A stretch of 64,000 nt of DNA from Trichomonas vaginalis G3. Its lineage: Eukaryota > Parabasalia > Trichomonadida > Trichomonadidae. The DNA lies in contig NC_067207.1 of assembly GCF_026262505.1 (NCBI RefSeq), positions 19,374,082 to 19,438,081 on the forward strand, read 5' to 3'. The position numbers were made by a program, and so were the translations under genes. The notes beneath the pieces are model-generated. The model saw only the letters and a list, made by a program, of their open reading frames with translations. It did not search any database and was not told the DNA's origin. Positions 44,418-54,682 of this stretch are shown in pieces; position 1 is the first letter of the stretch, and each line of letters opens with the position of its first letter.

Positions 44418-45472
44418 AAGGGTTTCGTTTTGCGAAAAAAACGTACAATACGCAATTTCGCTAAAAAAACATTTAGCTAGCAATTTCGACCTTTGACTCC
44501 ACTCAAGACGTCACTTTTTTAATTTTGCGGTATCATATTTTTGGAAAATCTTTATGAATATTATATAAAAAGTCTCTTTAATATCTATATTTCATATTTT
44601 TATCGATTTTTAAAGTTTTTGCGAAAAGTATTCAATTATTTTTGCTATTTGGTCGGGTAAATGTCAGATTTGCGACATTTTCTGATATGATATTCAGATT
44701 CTACGTTGATAATAATGCATATAGAACCCTCTTGCTATTGTGTCAAAATTGCGAAACCGATAGCAAAAATATCTCGCAATATCAAAATTGAGATATTGAG
44801 TGAATTATGCATTATAGAGATTAAAAATCTGATTTGTGAAAACATCTCATCAGTTTCTAGCTAATTCAAAAATCTTTACTATCTTATTCGATTAAAATGA
44901 AAAGGGAATAGTTTCATTATGCTTTAAATGACAGCCTTATAATATAATCATAGTTTTCGCTCAATATGCAGCATTTTTTTTTCGAAATCTATGGTCAATG
45001 TCCTAAATACTGATTGCTTTGCATTCATATCTCTTACATTTTCTATACCCACATCACTATTCATTGCTATTCCTATCTTTTTCATTTTTGTTTGTTTCTC
45101 ATAATTTCTCAAAAAACACGATAACTTGATATTTGTAAATATCATACTTTATAACGTAAATAAGAACTTGACCTATTAAGAAAAGCAGTAATGAAAAGAA
45201 AATCTGAAATTCATAAAAATTACAAGTTTCTGATGACAATTAGCTTAATTAAACCAGGTACAAGATTATATAATTGTATTTTCTATCCAATTATCCATAT
45301 AATATCTTATCCAGAAAAAATAACTTGATCAATACCAAATGATTTTTTAACTAGTAAATAAAGTATTTTCTTTACACACACATTGTATATCATAGTTTTT
45401 TTTTTTGGTTTCGCAAAATATCCAAAAACAAATATGCTATAAAAGTGACAATTTTAGCAAAACGAAACCCTT
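44418..45472. mobile_element. Non-autonomous transposon with AAGGGTTTCGTTTTGC TIRs
   Basis: Perfect 16-bp terminal inverted repeats (AAGGGTTTCGTTTTGC at 44418 and its complement ending at 45472) enclose 1,055 bp without a transposase. Flanks are AAATTAAAT (44409-44417) and AAATTAAAC (45473-45481), an 8/9 match to a 9-bp target duplication. The TIR resembles the right end of the element at 28580-29668 (AAGGGTTTCGTTTGGC), and both contain a TTTTAG..AAAGTGAC motif near an end. Nine-bp duplications suggest the Mutator-like superfamily. It ends 119 bp before the Rab start codon. Confidence 0.75.
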
Positions 45473-45577
45473 AAATTAAACAGCACAGAATCAAAGATAT
45501 ACCATTGCTTTCGCTCTGTTTCAGTTTTCCAGAAAAGATGTTGGATATTTTAAATATTTTTTGGAAAATTTATATTG

Positions 45578-45583
45578 TCAAAA
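45578..45583 (+). promoter_or_regulatory. Possible initiator (TCAAAA) of the Rab gene
   Basis: TCAAAATTATTTTTATG places a TCA 14 nt before the ATG at 45592. It is a weaker match to TCA(C/T)T(A/T) than others in the window. Confidence 0.35.
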
Positions 45584-45591
45584 TTATTTTT

Positions 45592-46149
45592 ATGTCACAA
45601 GCAAATCCTTCACAGAATAAGCTTAAGATTACTTTTCTTGGTGAGCCAAGTGTTGGAAAGTCATGCATCGTCTATCGTCTTGCTAACGATGAATTTAATG
45701 AAAATCTAACGCCAACACTCGGATTGACATTTTATGAGCGTGAATTTCAAAATTCAGAAGCCAAAAAATATACCTTTAGCTTTAATGATCTTCCAGGATC
45801 CACTACTGCATACAATATGGTAAACACTTGGTATCGTAAATCTAATTTAATCCTTTTAGTTTACGATGTTTCTTCAACCGAATCATACGATGCCATTAAA
45901 TTATGGTACGAAAAACTCAATGGAGAAAAATTTTCTATTATTTTAGTAGGAAATAAAGCAGATTTAGATAAAGCCATTACACCAGAAGATGAAAGATACA
46001 AGGATATCGTCAATGAACATATACAGGTTTCAGCAAAGACCGGTGAAGGAATGCCTTCGCTCAAAGAAAAGATTATCGAATTGGCATCTCATAACTTATA
46101 TGAAGATCAACAACTCAAAGAGAAGCAGGATAAGAAGGGATGCTGCTAA
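45592..46149 (+). CDS. Divergent Rab-family small GTPase (185 aa)
   Basis: ATG 45592 is chosen because it gives the normal Rab length; an upstream TTG reading adds 29 hydrophobic residues unlike any Rab. G1 is GEPSVGKS (17-24), G4 NKAD, G5 SAKTG, and the C-terminus KKGCC is the double-cysteine prenylation signal. The switch I Thr is in TPTLGLTFYER. Switch II reads NDLPGSTT instead of DTAGQE, so the catalytic Gln is absent and GTP hydrolysis may be slow or changed. It would act on membrane vesicle traffic. A transposon lies 119 bp upstream. The stop is TAAAA. Confidence 0.88.
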   Translation: MSQANPSQNKLKITFLGEPSVGKSCIVYRLANDEFNENLTPTLGLTFYEREFQNSEAKKYTFSFNDLPGSTTAYNMVNTWYRKSNLILLVYDVSSTESYDAIKLWYEKLNGEKFSIILVGNKADLDKAITPEDERYKDIVNEHIQVSAKTGEGMPSLKEKIIELASHNLYEDQQLKEKQDKKGCC

Positions 46150-46399
46150 AATTAGTTTCGTTATAAATATGATTTTGTTGAATAGTTTATATTTTTTAAT
46201 ATTTTTTTTCTTATGACTTTTCATCTACATAATAAGAGAAAATGGGAAATCAAGAGTTCTTTTTCAATGAAAAGTTTATAGATTTTGAGAAATATATGAA
46301 CTAAAAATCGAAATTCATGAAAGATAGAACCAATGATGGTAGAGCTATACTACTTGCTCATTATATCTTACACCAGAATTTCTAAATCTAAAAACATGA

Positions 46400-47324
46400 A
46401 AAGGTAACTAAACTCCTTTCGCCGATCCGATTTGCTCCATATTTAAAATATAGCTTGCATATGTAGAAGAAAAGCTAATTTTGAAGTACGCCCGAAATCC
46501 ACCAACAGGATTTCGAGCTACTAAAAAGGTACTTTTAAATGTGATTTTTTTTATAAAAAATTAAATTTATTTTAAGATCAGACTAAAAACTAATTTTATG
46601 GAAAATCTATATCGACAAATTTATTACTTATTGGGTATATAGATTTTTTGATTATGGCGATTATGTCTGATATGCTTCCAATAAGCCAAAACACATTTCA
46701 TACTGATTTCTATAAAAGGTATCTTTATTATAGAAGTGTAAGCTATATCTGTTTGTTTTTTTTTATTATAACAAATTCAAAATTCTCTTATAAGGACTAG
46801 ATGAAATCTGTATTACTAAATCATTAGCTAAATGAAGGTTCAAATAGAAAGTAAATATCAATTTATATGATACTGAAACCAAATAGTTCTTTTAATAAAA
46901 GATAACACGCTGAAAATTATTGAGTATTTGCAAATCTCAAAAATCTATTGGTGAATTTGGCTCAACTTTTAAAATTATAACATCCATATCAAATCATAAA
47001 AGCAGACAAAAATTAAAGCCAAACCTATCGGCCAATTTTTTTTTGATATTTTGATTTTTGAGGTATACTTTTAAAAGTGGATTTAAAGCACTTATGAAAA
47101 AACATTAACTTCTGTCGTTATGATTATTGATTTCGACAATAATGATTTTAATCTTTGATTATCAAAACACTAAAGTCATCTTTTTAACATTTGCTTGGTA
47201 GCATTAACTCAAGTCTAAAGTACTATTTTATGTGGAACTCTTAGAATTTTTGTATTCATTGTACACGCTGAAATAGTACCATTAAAGTTATGGCGGACTT
47301 TCAAAAAATAGTTTGGTCACCTTT
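46400..47324. mobile_element. DNA transposon copy A (TIR AAAGGTRACYAAACT, 8-bp duplications)
   Basis: The 925-bp unit starts AAAGGTAACTAAACTCC and ends with the complement of AAAGGTGACCAAACTA. Flanks AAACATGA (46392-46399) and AAACATGT (47325-47332) match at 7 of 8 positions. A second copy in reverse orientation, with perfect flanks, lies at 48962-52915. No transposase is encoded. 8-bp duplications fit hAT-, P- or Merlin-type elements, and the TIR is not diagnostic. Confidence 0.7.
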
Positions 47325-47466
47325 AAACATGTAAGAATTTTCAATCATAGAAAGAAAAATTTAATAAAATTAAGAATGTAAGCATTGCGTTGGTGAGAAA
47401 CACATGATAAAAATTCAGATTGAAATGTTTACAACGTAAGAATTTTTTCGTTACAATTTTGTTTTC

Positions 47467-48708
47467 ATGCAAAAGAATGATCACGCGAATAAAACAAAAG
47501 ATGAAGAATATAGTGAATACTACGATGAAGAAGAGTCGTACTATTCAGATGAAATAAATGAAAAACCAATAAAAAAATCAACTCAAACGTTAACACAAAA
47601 TAAATATGCAGTTCTCTCGGATTCTCTTAAAAGTGATGACAGTGAGTCAACATTTAAAAGTACAGTTCAATCAAAAATTAGTAACAAATTATTGAGCACA
47701 AATACATCTAAAGGACGGTTATCAAATCAGCAAATTTATGCAGTTACAGAACCAAAAATTTCATCTCGTAACTTTAATAAGTCACCAAGATCACCAATTA
47801 GCAGAAATAATACTTTTTCCAGTGATGAAGACTTTGATTTCGATCAATACGAAGAATTTGTTAGTGGCATAGCAGAAAAGAATCAATTACCTCCGGATGA
47901 TTATATAGAATCCGTTGAAGAATATATTAATCAATGTATTCCTAAAGCAATTGAACATCGCAACTATAAAGCTGCAAAAAGATATCAGCAGGCATCACAG
48001 AACTTACAAATCATCACAAAATCACAAGCAGCTGATGTTCAATACGGAACTAAAGATAAACTGATGTTTGCACAGAACAAAATCAGAGAAATCAACGAAA
48101 AATACGATAAATTGATCAGATATAAACTGGCAGAGTTCAATGTCTTGAAAAATCAGTTAAATGAAAAAATTTCTCAAGAAGATCAAGAATTTGAGGAAAA
48201 ATGGAACTCACCACAGCAAATTAATCCATTTGCGAAGCCATCACGTCAGTTACTCAATCTCAGAATTGTAGAAAATAAATATGCAGAAGCTGGAATGTTT
48301 GATGAAGCAGATGCAATGAGAATTAGAGCAGATAAGCTTGAAGCACAAGAAACAAAAGAAGCCAGACAACAGTTGTTTAGAGAAATGCAAAAAGCTTTCG
48401 AATCTCTCAAAGCAAATCAAAATAAGCAAATTGAAGGCCTCAACGATTACAGAGATCGCGAAATACATAATCTAGAGATCAAAAGACAAAAAGAATTAAA
48501 TGGAGTTGAAAAATTTGCAAAACGACCGGATGTGGCTAATCCTACACCAAAAGTTAGAGATGCGAAACTTTATAAACCTCGCCAAAAGCGCTATGATATT
48601 GAATTAAAAAGTTATACGCTAAATTTAGGCAAATTTAACTTAAAACAAGTAATACATCCAGAAACTAATCGTTCTCCACGCAGCGCTCGAAGATCTCCTG
48701 CAATATGA
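47467..48708 (+). CDS. Coiled-coil protein with disordered N-terminus (413 aa)
   Basis: The first ~125 residues are acidic and then Ser/Thr/Asn-rich, with runs of D/E and Y (EEYSEYYDEEESYYSDE). From about 140 to 350 the protein is helical, with FVSGIAEKNQLPPDDYIESVEEYINQ, AIEHRNYKAAKRYQQAS, then VENKYAEAGMFDEADAMRIRADKLEAQE, resembling the helical hairpin repeats of trichomonad cytoskeletal coiled-coil proteins. The basic C-terminus ends with NRSPRSARRSPAI. The family is not otherwise recognised. The gene lies between two inverted transposon copies (46400-47324 and 48962-52915). Confidence 0.75.
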   Translation: MQKNDHANKTKDEEYSEYYDEEESYYSDEINEKPIKKSTQTLTQNKYAVLSDSLKSDDSESTFKSTVQSKISNKLLSTNTSKGRLSNQQIYAVTEPKISSRNFNKSPRSPISRNNTFSSDEDFDFDQYEEFVSGIAEKNQLPPDDYIESVEEYINQCIPKAIEHRNYKAAKRYQQASQNLQIITKSQAADVQYGTKDKLMFAQNKIREINEKYDKLIRYKLAEFNVLKNQLNEKISQEDQEFEEKWNSPQQINPFAKPSRQLLNLRIVENKYAEAGMFDEADAMRIRADKLEAQETKEARQQLFREMQKAFESLKANQNKQIEGLNDYRDREIHNLEIKRQKELNGVEKFAKRPDVANPTPKVRDAKLYKPRQKRYDIELKSYTLNLGKFNLKQVIHPETNRSPRSARRSPAI

Positions 48709-49376
48709 AATATTTTTTCTTATATTTGTATGTAATCTTAAGCAAAGTAAAAAGTTACTTTTGTTACATAATATTTTTATCTCCAAAATGAAATAACCAT
48801 ATGTTTATCCAGGTAACATGGCCAGATATTAAAATTTTCATAAATTTTTCAGAAATTATTAAAAATTAGATCGTAAAACAATAAGGATATACAAAACTAT
48901 CTCATGCCTTAATCAAATAAACATGATTCAAGATCAAACGATAAATTATTGATGAATTTTCAAAGGTGACCAAACTATTTTTTGAAAGTCCGCCATAACT
49001 TTAATGGTACTATTTCAGCGTGTACAATGAATACAAAAATTCTAAGAGTTCCACATAAAATAGTACTTTAGACTTGAGTTAATGCTACCAAGCAAATGTT
49101 AAAAAGATGACTTTAGTGTTTTGATAATCAAAGATTAAAATCATTATTGTCGAAATCAATAATCATAACGACAGAAGTTAATGTTTTTTCATAAGTGCTT
49201 TAAATCCACTTTTAAAAGTATACCTCAAAAATCAAAATATCAAAAAAAAATTGGCCGATAGGTTTGGCTTTAATTTTTGTCTGCTTTTATGATTTGATAT
49301 GGATGTTATAATTTTAAAAGTTGAGCCAAATTCACCAATAGATTTTTGAGATTTGCAAATACTCAATAATTTTCAG

Positions 49377-49509
49377 AGTAGGTGACAAAAGTGCATACTC
49401 TTAAACTACATGCATCTCTCACCTCAGTGAATGAGATCAACTATATGATAACTTTTTCCCCATTATATTCTTGTGGAAAAGTGACAAATAGCAACTTTGA
49501 CCCTCTCTC
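49377..49509. mobile_element. 133-bp MITE with 11-bp target duplication
   Basis: The insert interrupts copy B and is flanked by ATAATTTTCAG (49366-49376 and 49510-49520). Copy A has the same site uninterrupted (its complement near 46911-46930). Ends are only weakly inverted (GGTGACAAAAGTGC against GGGTCAAAGTTGC). Duplications of 9-11 bp fit Mutator-like elements. Confidence 0.75.
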
Positions 49510-50425
49510 ATAATTTTCAGCGTGTTATCTTTTATTAAAAGAACTATTTGGTTTCAGTATCATATAAATTGATATTTACTTTCTATTTGAACCTTCATTT
49601 AGCTAATGATTTAGTAATACAGATTTCATCTAGTCCTTATAAGAGAATTTTGAATTTGTTATAATAAAAAAAAAACAAACAGATATAGCTTACACTTCTA
49701 TAATAAAGATACCTTTTATAGAAATCAGTATGAAATTTGTTTTTTGACATGTAAAGCTCTCAATTCATTATAACATGTTTGTCGATTTTTATATATTTTT
49801 CGCTTTCATTATCTATGATATTAAAAATTATGTCATCAGAATGTGAAATAATTAAACAAATGCCCTGCGGGAAGTATTTTATACTAGAATTTATAAAAAA
49901 AATCACTGTACGTTTAGCCTACTGGTTATGTCGTGGGGTTCAAAGGCAATATTTTCAAATCGGTAAGCACCCAGTTTTTTTTTAACAAGGTGAATATAAC
50001 TTTTGATCGAAATCAATGAGTTACATGAATTATCATTTATCTAACTACAATTAAATTGTGAAAATATACTATCCAATATTAGCGTTTAATAAAATCAAAG
50101 ATTATTGACTTATATTTTGAAAGTAATCTAAGCAGAATTTAGATATCCAAATTCTAAATATCTTCATGCTTAGATGCTAGATAATATATTCTTATTTGAA
50201 AAATTTATAATGTTATTATTTTCTTATTTGATATTTACTACAAGCAGAAAAGCATTTATATTGTAAATTAACAGATTATGATAATTATACTCGTTTTTAT
50301 ATGTTCTTAATGAAGAATATCAAACGTATTTCTATGAGTTTTAAAAAATGAAAAGTTTTAATATGGCTAATATATTTATTATCATTAATAGAATAAAAAA
50401 GTTTTTTTCGCATATCACTCGATGA

Positions 50426-51346
50426 TTGGCAAACCCAAATTTTAGCTAAAAGTGACAGGGAAAAAAAACGTTTAGTATTAAAAAAAAAGACCGATGAGAG
50501 CTTCGTTCGAAATATAGAGGGAACTGAGAATGCGCAACCATTCTCAGGGAATATTGGATGCTATTCCCGTTCCCTCTGTATGGAAAATTGAGGTTTTCAA
50601 AGGGAGTTAAAATAATATCAAATTTATACTAATTTACTTCAAAATACAAAAGTATTTGACAGTTAAAATTAGTTACTTTAGCAAGCCTATCAATACCCTT
50701 TTACGATTATTGCTACTTTTTCGAAATAAAAGTAAAAACAAATTTATACTAATTTACTTCAAAATACAAAAGTATTTGACAGCTAAAATTAGTTACTTTA
50801 GCAAGCCTATCAATACCCTTTTACGATTATTGTTACTTTTTCGAAATAAAAATAATATCAAATTTATACTAATTTACTTCAAAATACAAAAGTATTTGAC
50901 AGCTAAAATTAGTTACTTTAGCAAGCCTATCAATACCCTTTTACGATTATTGCTACTTTTTCGAAATAAAATAAATTTATTATCAAAAACCTTTTTTTTC
51001 TTAGTAAAAATAAACGAAATTTTTTACCTTATGAACTTTTGATGGAAATATGCAAATTTAAAATAATAAAGAAAGCCGCGAGCGAAGCGATCGGCTTAGT
51101 TCGAAGATTTTGATTCAAATCTTTGCTGATCTGTAATTCGCGGAAGCCGCGAGCGAATCGAGCGGCTTAGGTCTAAGATTTTGATTCAAATCTTTGCTTA
51201 TATTCCTTAAATTCTTTATGAAACTCGCAACAGTTCCATAAAAAATTTTAAATTCTAAACTGTCGAAATTACCGATCGGTAATCGCACTCTTCACGGGTG
51301 TGTCACTTTTTACAGGTGTGTCACTTTTAGCTAAAATTACCCCTAC
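50426..51346. mobile_element. Transposon R, copy 2 (inverted, with internal deletion)
   Basis: This is the reverse complement of most of 28580-29668: ends CAAACCCAAATTTTAGCTAA and TTTTAGCTAAAATTACCCCT, the CGCGAGCGAA hairpin sequences, and the 120-bp tandem unit, here in three copies (from about 50619, 50739 and 50859). About 275 bp present in copy 1 (about 28914-29186) are missing. The outer AAGGGTTTCG end of copy 1 is not present here, so one end is diverged or lost. Confidence 0.8.
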
Positions 51347-51377
51347 TCGTCCTCATAAACGCATTTTGTAAAAAAAT

Positions 51378-51455
51378 ATAGTGCATCAGTTTCGAACTAG
51401 CGTCCCCGGTACCCAATAGTAAGGGGTAATAACCATTCGACTATTTGCCACGTAA
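51378..51455 (-). other. tRNA-like sequence (possible SINE head or tRNA pseudogene)
   Basis: On the minus strand TAGTCGAATGG resembles an A box, AGTTCGAAACT resembles a B box, a 7-nt loop with U33 lies in the anticodon position, and a T7 run follows. Acceptor arms do not pair, so it is not a functional tRNA. A weaker plus-strand relative (TAGCCTACTGG, then a T9 run) lies at about 49915-49983. Confidence 0.3.
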
Positions 51456-51592
51456 AGCATCGCCAGATTTTTTTGTATTTAATCACTTCCAAAACACTGT
51501 TTTGGCTTATTGGAAGCATATCAGACATAATCGCCATAATCAAAAAATCTATATACCCAATAAGTAATAAATTTGTCGATATAGATTTTCCA

Positions 51593-52708
51593 TAGGGTTG
51601 TTAAAAATATCAAAAATTAGCGTTTTGAAGACACCATGGTGTCTTATAATTTTCCCTTCCTTATTGGCGTGTAGAAATAAATGCGCCAATAGATTGAAGA
51701 AGAAGAATTGTTTTTCTCTTAATGAACTTTAATCCTTTTGATATAAGAATATTAAAAACATTAATATAATTTCGATTTCGGAAATTAAATTTCCAAATTT
51801 TTTGTCGATTTCGGAAATAACAGGATCCCGCATCCAACACGCAACAACAAAACACAAAACACACTTTTTGGTTCTTTCATCGTTTTAATCGTAATTTATG
51901 TAATAAATGATTTGGATAAATTTTACAAAAATAGAACCTATATTATATTCTTTTTAAAGATTCTTGCAAATCATCAAAAATAATTGTATTTTAAAAAACG
52001 ATCAAATTATCCTTTCATTATTTTAAACTTAAATTAGTTTTTATGATTGACTAAAGCAATCATATTTATTCATCATTAAATAAACAAAAAAATAATATTT
52101 GAGAGTTATTTCAAAAAAAAACACATTGAATTTATTAATTTGTCTCAATTTCAGTATTATAAATTTTTAGAATTTCAATTTTTTGAAATACACTTTTTAA
52201 TATTTCAATATTTATTATATTTCAATGTATTAAGTGGTCTCAAATTGAGCTTCTCAAATATAAGTTGGCCTATTCAAATAATAAAATTAAATAATATTTA
52301 AAATAATAAATAAAAGTGATTGAGGTCATAGCAAAACGGCTGTTTCAGTCATTAATTCTTAATAATAAAAAGGGTAAAAACTAAATAAAATGGGTAAAAT
52401 TCAATAGTGTCTGTGCTATCGTTCAATTTGAAGGTGTCTTTTGAAACCGCAAGAGACATTGAATTTTTGAATAGTGTATTATGGTTTGACAGACACCAAT
52501 GAAAAAAATAAAATGATATTTATTTTAAATATATAAGATCCTTATATAAAATATAAATATTTTATCGTTTTATTTTCTTGTTTTCGAAATGTTTTTTATT
52601 GAAAAATCAATAAAACTAACTCCAAAATAAAATTTTTGATTTAAAGACACTATGATGACACCAGGCAAATCTTCCAAGACACCTATCGTCGGGAATCTAA
52701 CAACCCTA
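51593..52708. mobile_element. Non-autonomous hAT-like element (1,116 bp)
   Basis: Perfect 11-bp inverted ends TAGGGTTGTTA and TAACAACCCTA are flanked by 8-bp duplications ATTTTCCA (51585-51592 and 52709-52716). Copy A shows the empty site near 46600-46620. TAGGG-type ends with 8-bp duplications are typical for hAT transposons. GGTGTC motifs recur near both ends (51630-51645 and 52650-52690), as in hAT subterminal repeats. No transposase domain is present in the short ORFs. Confidence 0.82.
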
Positions 52709-52923
52709 ATTTTCCATAAAATTAGTTTTTAGTCTGATCTTAAAATAAATTTAATTTTTTATAAAAAAAATCACATTTAAAAGTACCTTTTTAGTAGCTC
52801 GAAATCCTGTTGGTGGATTTCGGGCGTACTTCAAAATTAGCTTTTCTTCTACATATGCAAGCTATATTTTAAATATGGAGCAAATCGGATCGGCGAAAGG
52901 AGTTTAGTTACCTTTGAATTTTC

Positions 52924-53867
52924 ATGATCGTTCTTTGAGAGTTAAGAAATAACAGCGGGTTTAACGAATCCTAAAGTAAAGCGGAATGAATGCAGAGAGA
53001 CGTTAGATTATACCAGTAATAAATCTGAATTTCGAAAATTATGAGTCTAAAGATGCTAATTGATTGGTTATATCTAAAGAACTTGCCAAGTTGTGGAGTA
53101 AGAGGATAGAATCTTTTAAAATTCAAAGATTATAATCTTATATGACGAAGTTCTGATTTTAGAAAGAGAGAACGAGTCAATTTTAAAAAGTGACAAAATT
53201 TTGCATGAGGTTAGAAAATTTTTGGGTTTTAATATAGAAAAATAGTATAACACCTTATTTGATTTACAAATAACAGATTTAAAACACATAAAATAGTTAT
53301 TGTTCAAAAATTTTTGTGAGGAAGAAATTAAAAAGAAAGAGATATGATATATACAACTAACCTCTAAATGAAACAATTTGAGAGCTTTATCTCCAAATTG
53401 AATAGAATTCATGATTATATAGTCATGATTATGAAAGCACTATACATCATAAATATTAAGTTTTATTTTTTTTATGTCAGACATCCCTTTGAAATTGTTT
53501 ATAATTTTATTTGGTGAGTTTCTTGTAATATTTATATTGTATATGATCTACAAATAACTTTCCATTTCAACGTTGTTTTCATTTCGAAAGTTTTTTAATC
53601 AAAAGATTAGTTTTGAATGTCAATATTTTTTACTTCATTCAATTTTTCGAAACATTAGTTATTATTGGCATTCAATGTATTTATGATCTCATTATTGGAA
53701 AAATTTTTGGCAGTATTCAATTTGAAAATAACGGTAGAGTGATCACCAAAAATCAACCGTCAAAACAGCTTCAAATTTTGAAATCAACCGTCGCCTAAAT
53801 TGAAGGAGTTTTTCTGTTTTAACAAATTTAATTTTTTTCCTGGCTTTTGGAAAAAGTATACAACAAT
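52924..53867. other. Intergenic sequence, nothing recognised
   Basis: 944 bp between the nested transposons and the small gene at 53868. Short ORFs on both strands lack support. Confidence 0.4.
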
Positions 53868-54113
53868 ATGAGTAATTTATGGCATAACTTTGATTTATCT
53901 AGCTCTATCGAATATAAAGAAAGCCCATTCCTTGGCGTTTTTACAATGAGACCTGCTGACATTGCTGCAAGAATTAAAAGACCAAATCCACCCTTTGTTC
54001 AAAAGCCTTTATACTCCGAAAGAAATTCCGATTCATCTGATAGTAATGCTGATGAGATTCCGATCTTATCCATCGGTTTCAAACCATTACCTACCATCCC
54101 CCTTGTTTGTTAA
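53868..54113 (+). CDS. Small hypothetical host protein (81 aa)
   Basis: ATG 53868 was chosen; the frame extends 7 codons upstream to a TTG. The sequence (MSNLWHNFDLSSSIEYKESP, then GVFTMRPADIAARIKRPNPPF and a Ser/Asp-rich stretch) has coding-like composition and low similarity to its repeats. It ends with a TAAA stop. No family, membrane span or signal is recognised. It could be a small regulatory protein with a short basic motif (RIKRPNPP). Confidence is limited because of length and the lack of a clear initiator. Confidence 0.4.
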   Translation: MSNLWHNFDLSSSIEYKESPFLGVFTMRPADIAARIKRPNPPFVQKPLYSERNSDSSDSNADEIPILSIGFKPLPTIPLVC

Positions 54114-54682
54114 ATAGATTGTTTATTGCGTAATAAATAAATAAAGACAATAGAAGTCTACTATCGTAATCATAACTTTTTTTAATATGGAAATTTTTCC
54201 AATTTTTTTTTCCACAAATATATACCATAGAAATCGACCTTTCTAGAAGCTCACATTCAACTAATACATTCTTACGGAAGGTTTTTCAAACGTATCACTA
54301 ACATATTCGTTACAATTTGCCTACTGCTCTCAATTTTTGGTTTCATTTTCCCATTAACTGCTCCATCTTATGGACTTATTAATTATTGCAGAGATATTGA
54401 AAAAGGGCTAAATATATCTTTGAGAATTATAAAAATAAAAGAATTTGGAGTTAAATTATCCTGTATTAATAAAGTGAGACGGTATCATAACCATTTCAAA
54501 CTATATCATTGCTCAACGAATGAATAATAAAGATAAAATTAATATGTACGACTTTGGTAGTATTAATAAATGAATATGTTCTCTTCATATAGTTCAGCCG
54601 AATTCATCTAAGTAATTGATCCGATTTCACATACAGAGGCATAAAATACCAAAATGAATTTTTGTCACTTTTCCCCTTAAAC
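54114..54682. other. Intergenic sequence with initiator at its right end
   Basis: 569 bp without a supported gene. It ends in the initiator TCACTT of the ankyrin gene. Confidence 0.45.
54665..54670 (+). promoter_or_regulatory. Host initiator TCACTT of the ankyrin gene
   Basis: TTTGTCACTTTTCCCC places TCACTT 18 nt before the ATG at 54683, the same layout as at 24814. It matches TCA(C/T)T(A/T). Confidence 0.65.

Larger units (their letters stand above)
49745..51497. mobile_element. ~1.75-kb insertion in copy B containing transposon R copy 2
   Basis: Comparison with copy A shows that the sequence between about 49745 and 51497 was inserted. A possible short duplication is TGTTTT at both edges, so boundaries are approximate. 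It holds a 49,750-50,425 stretch with a tRNA-like segment, transposon R (50426-51346), and about 150 bp with another tRNA-like segment on the minus strand. No coding gene is supported. Confidence 0.6.
48962..52915. mobile_element. DNA transposon copy B with three nested insertions
   Basis: Copy B is inverted relative to copy A (46400-47324) and has perfect 8-bp target duplications GAATTTTC (48954-48961 and 52916-52923). Pieces matching copy A lie at 48962-49376, 49521-49744, about 51498-51592 and 52709-52915, together about 940 bp. The rest is inserted DNA: a 133-bp MITE, a ~1.75-kb segment carrying transposon R copy 2, and a 1,116-bp hAT-like element. The nesting shows that copy B is older than all three. 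Confidence 0.85.

Noticed and set aside
44948-45145. 65-codon minus ORF within the transposon at 44418-45472
   Set aside because: It is short, lacks transposase motifs, and is consistent with chance in AT-rich DNA.
50656-51042. 128-codon ORF with KISYFSKPINTLLRLLLLFRNK repeats (and its relative at 29146-29427)
   Set aside because: It is produced by the 120-bp tandem repeat of transposon R; 120 is a multiple of three, so the frame stays open by chance.
51378-51455. Functional tRNA gene
   Set aside because: A- and B-box-like motifs exist, but acceptor and T stems do not pair, so it is reported only as tRNA-like.
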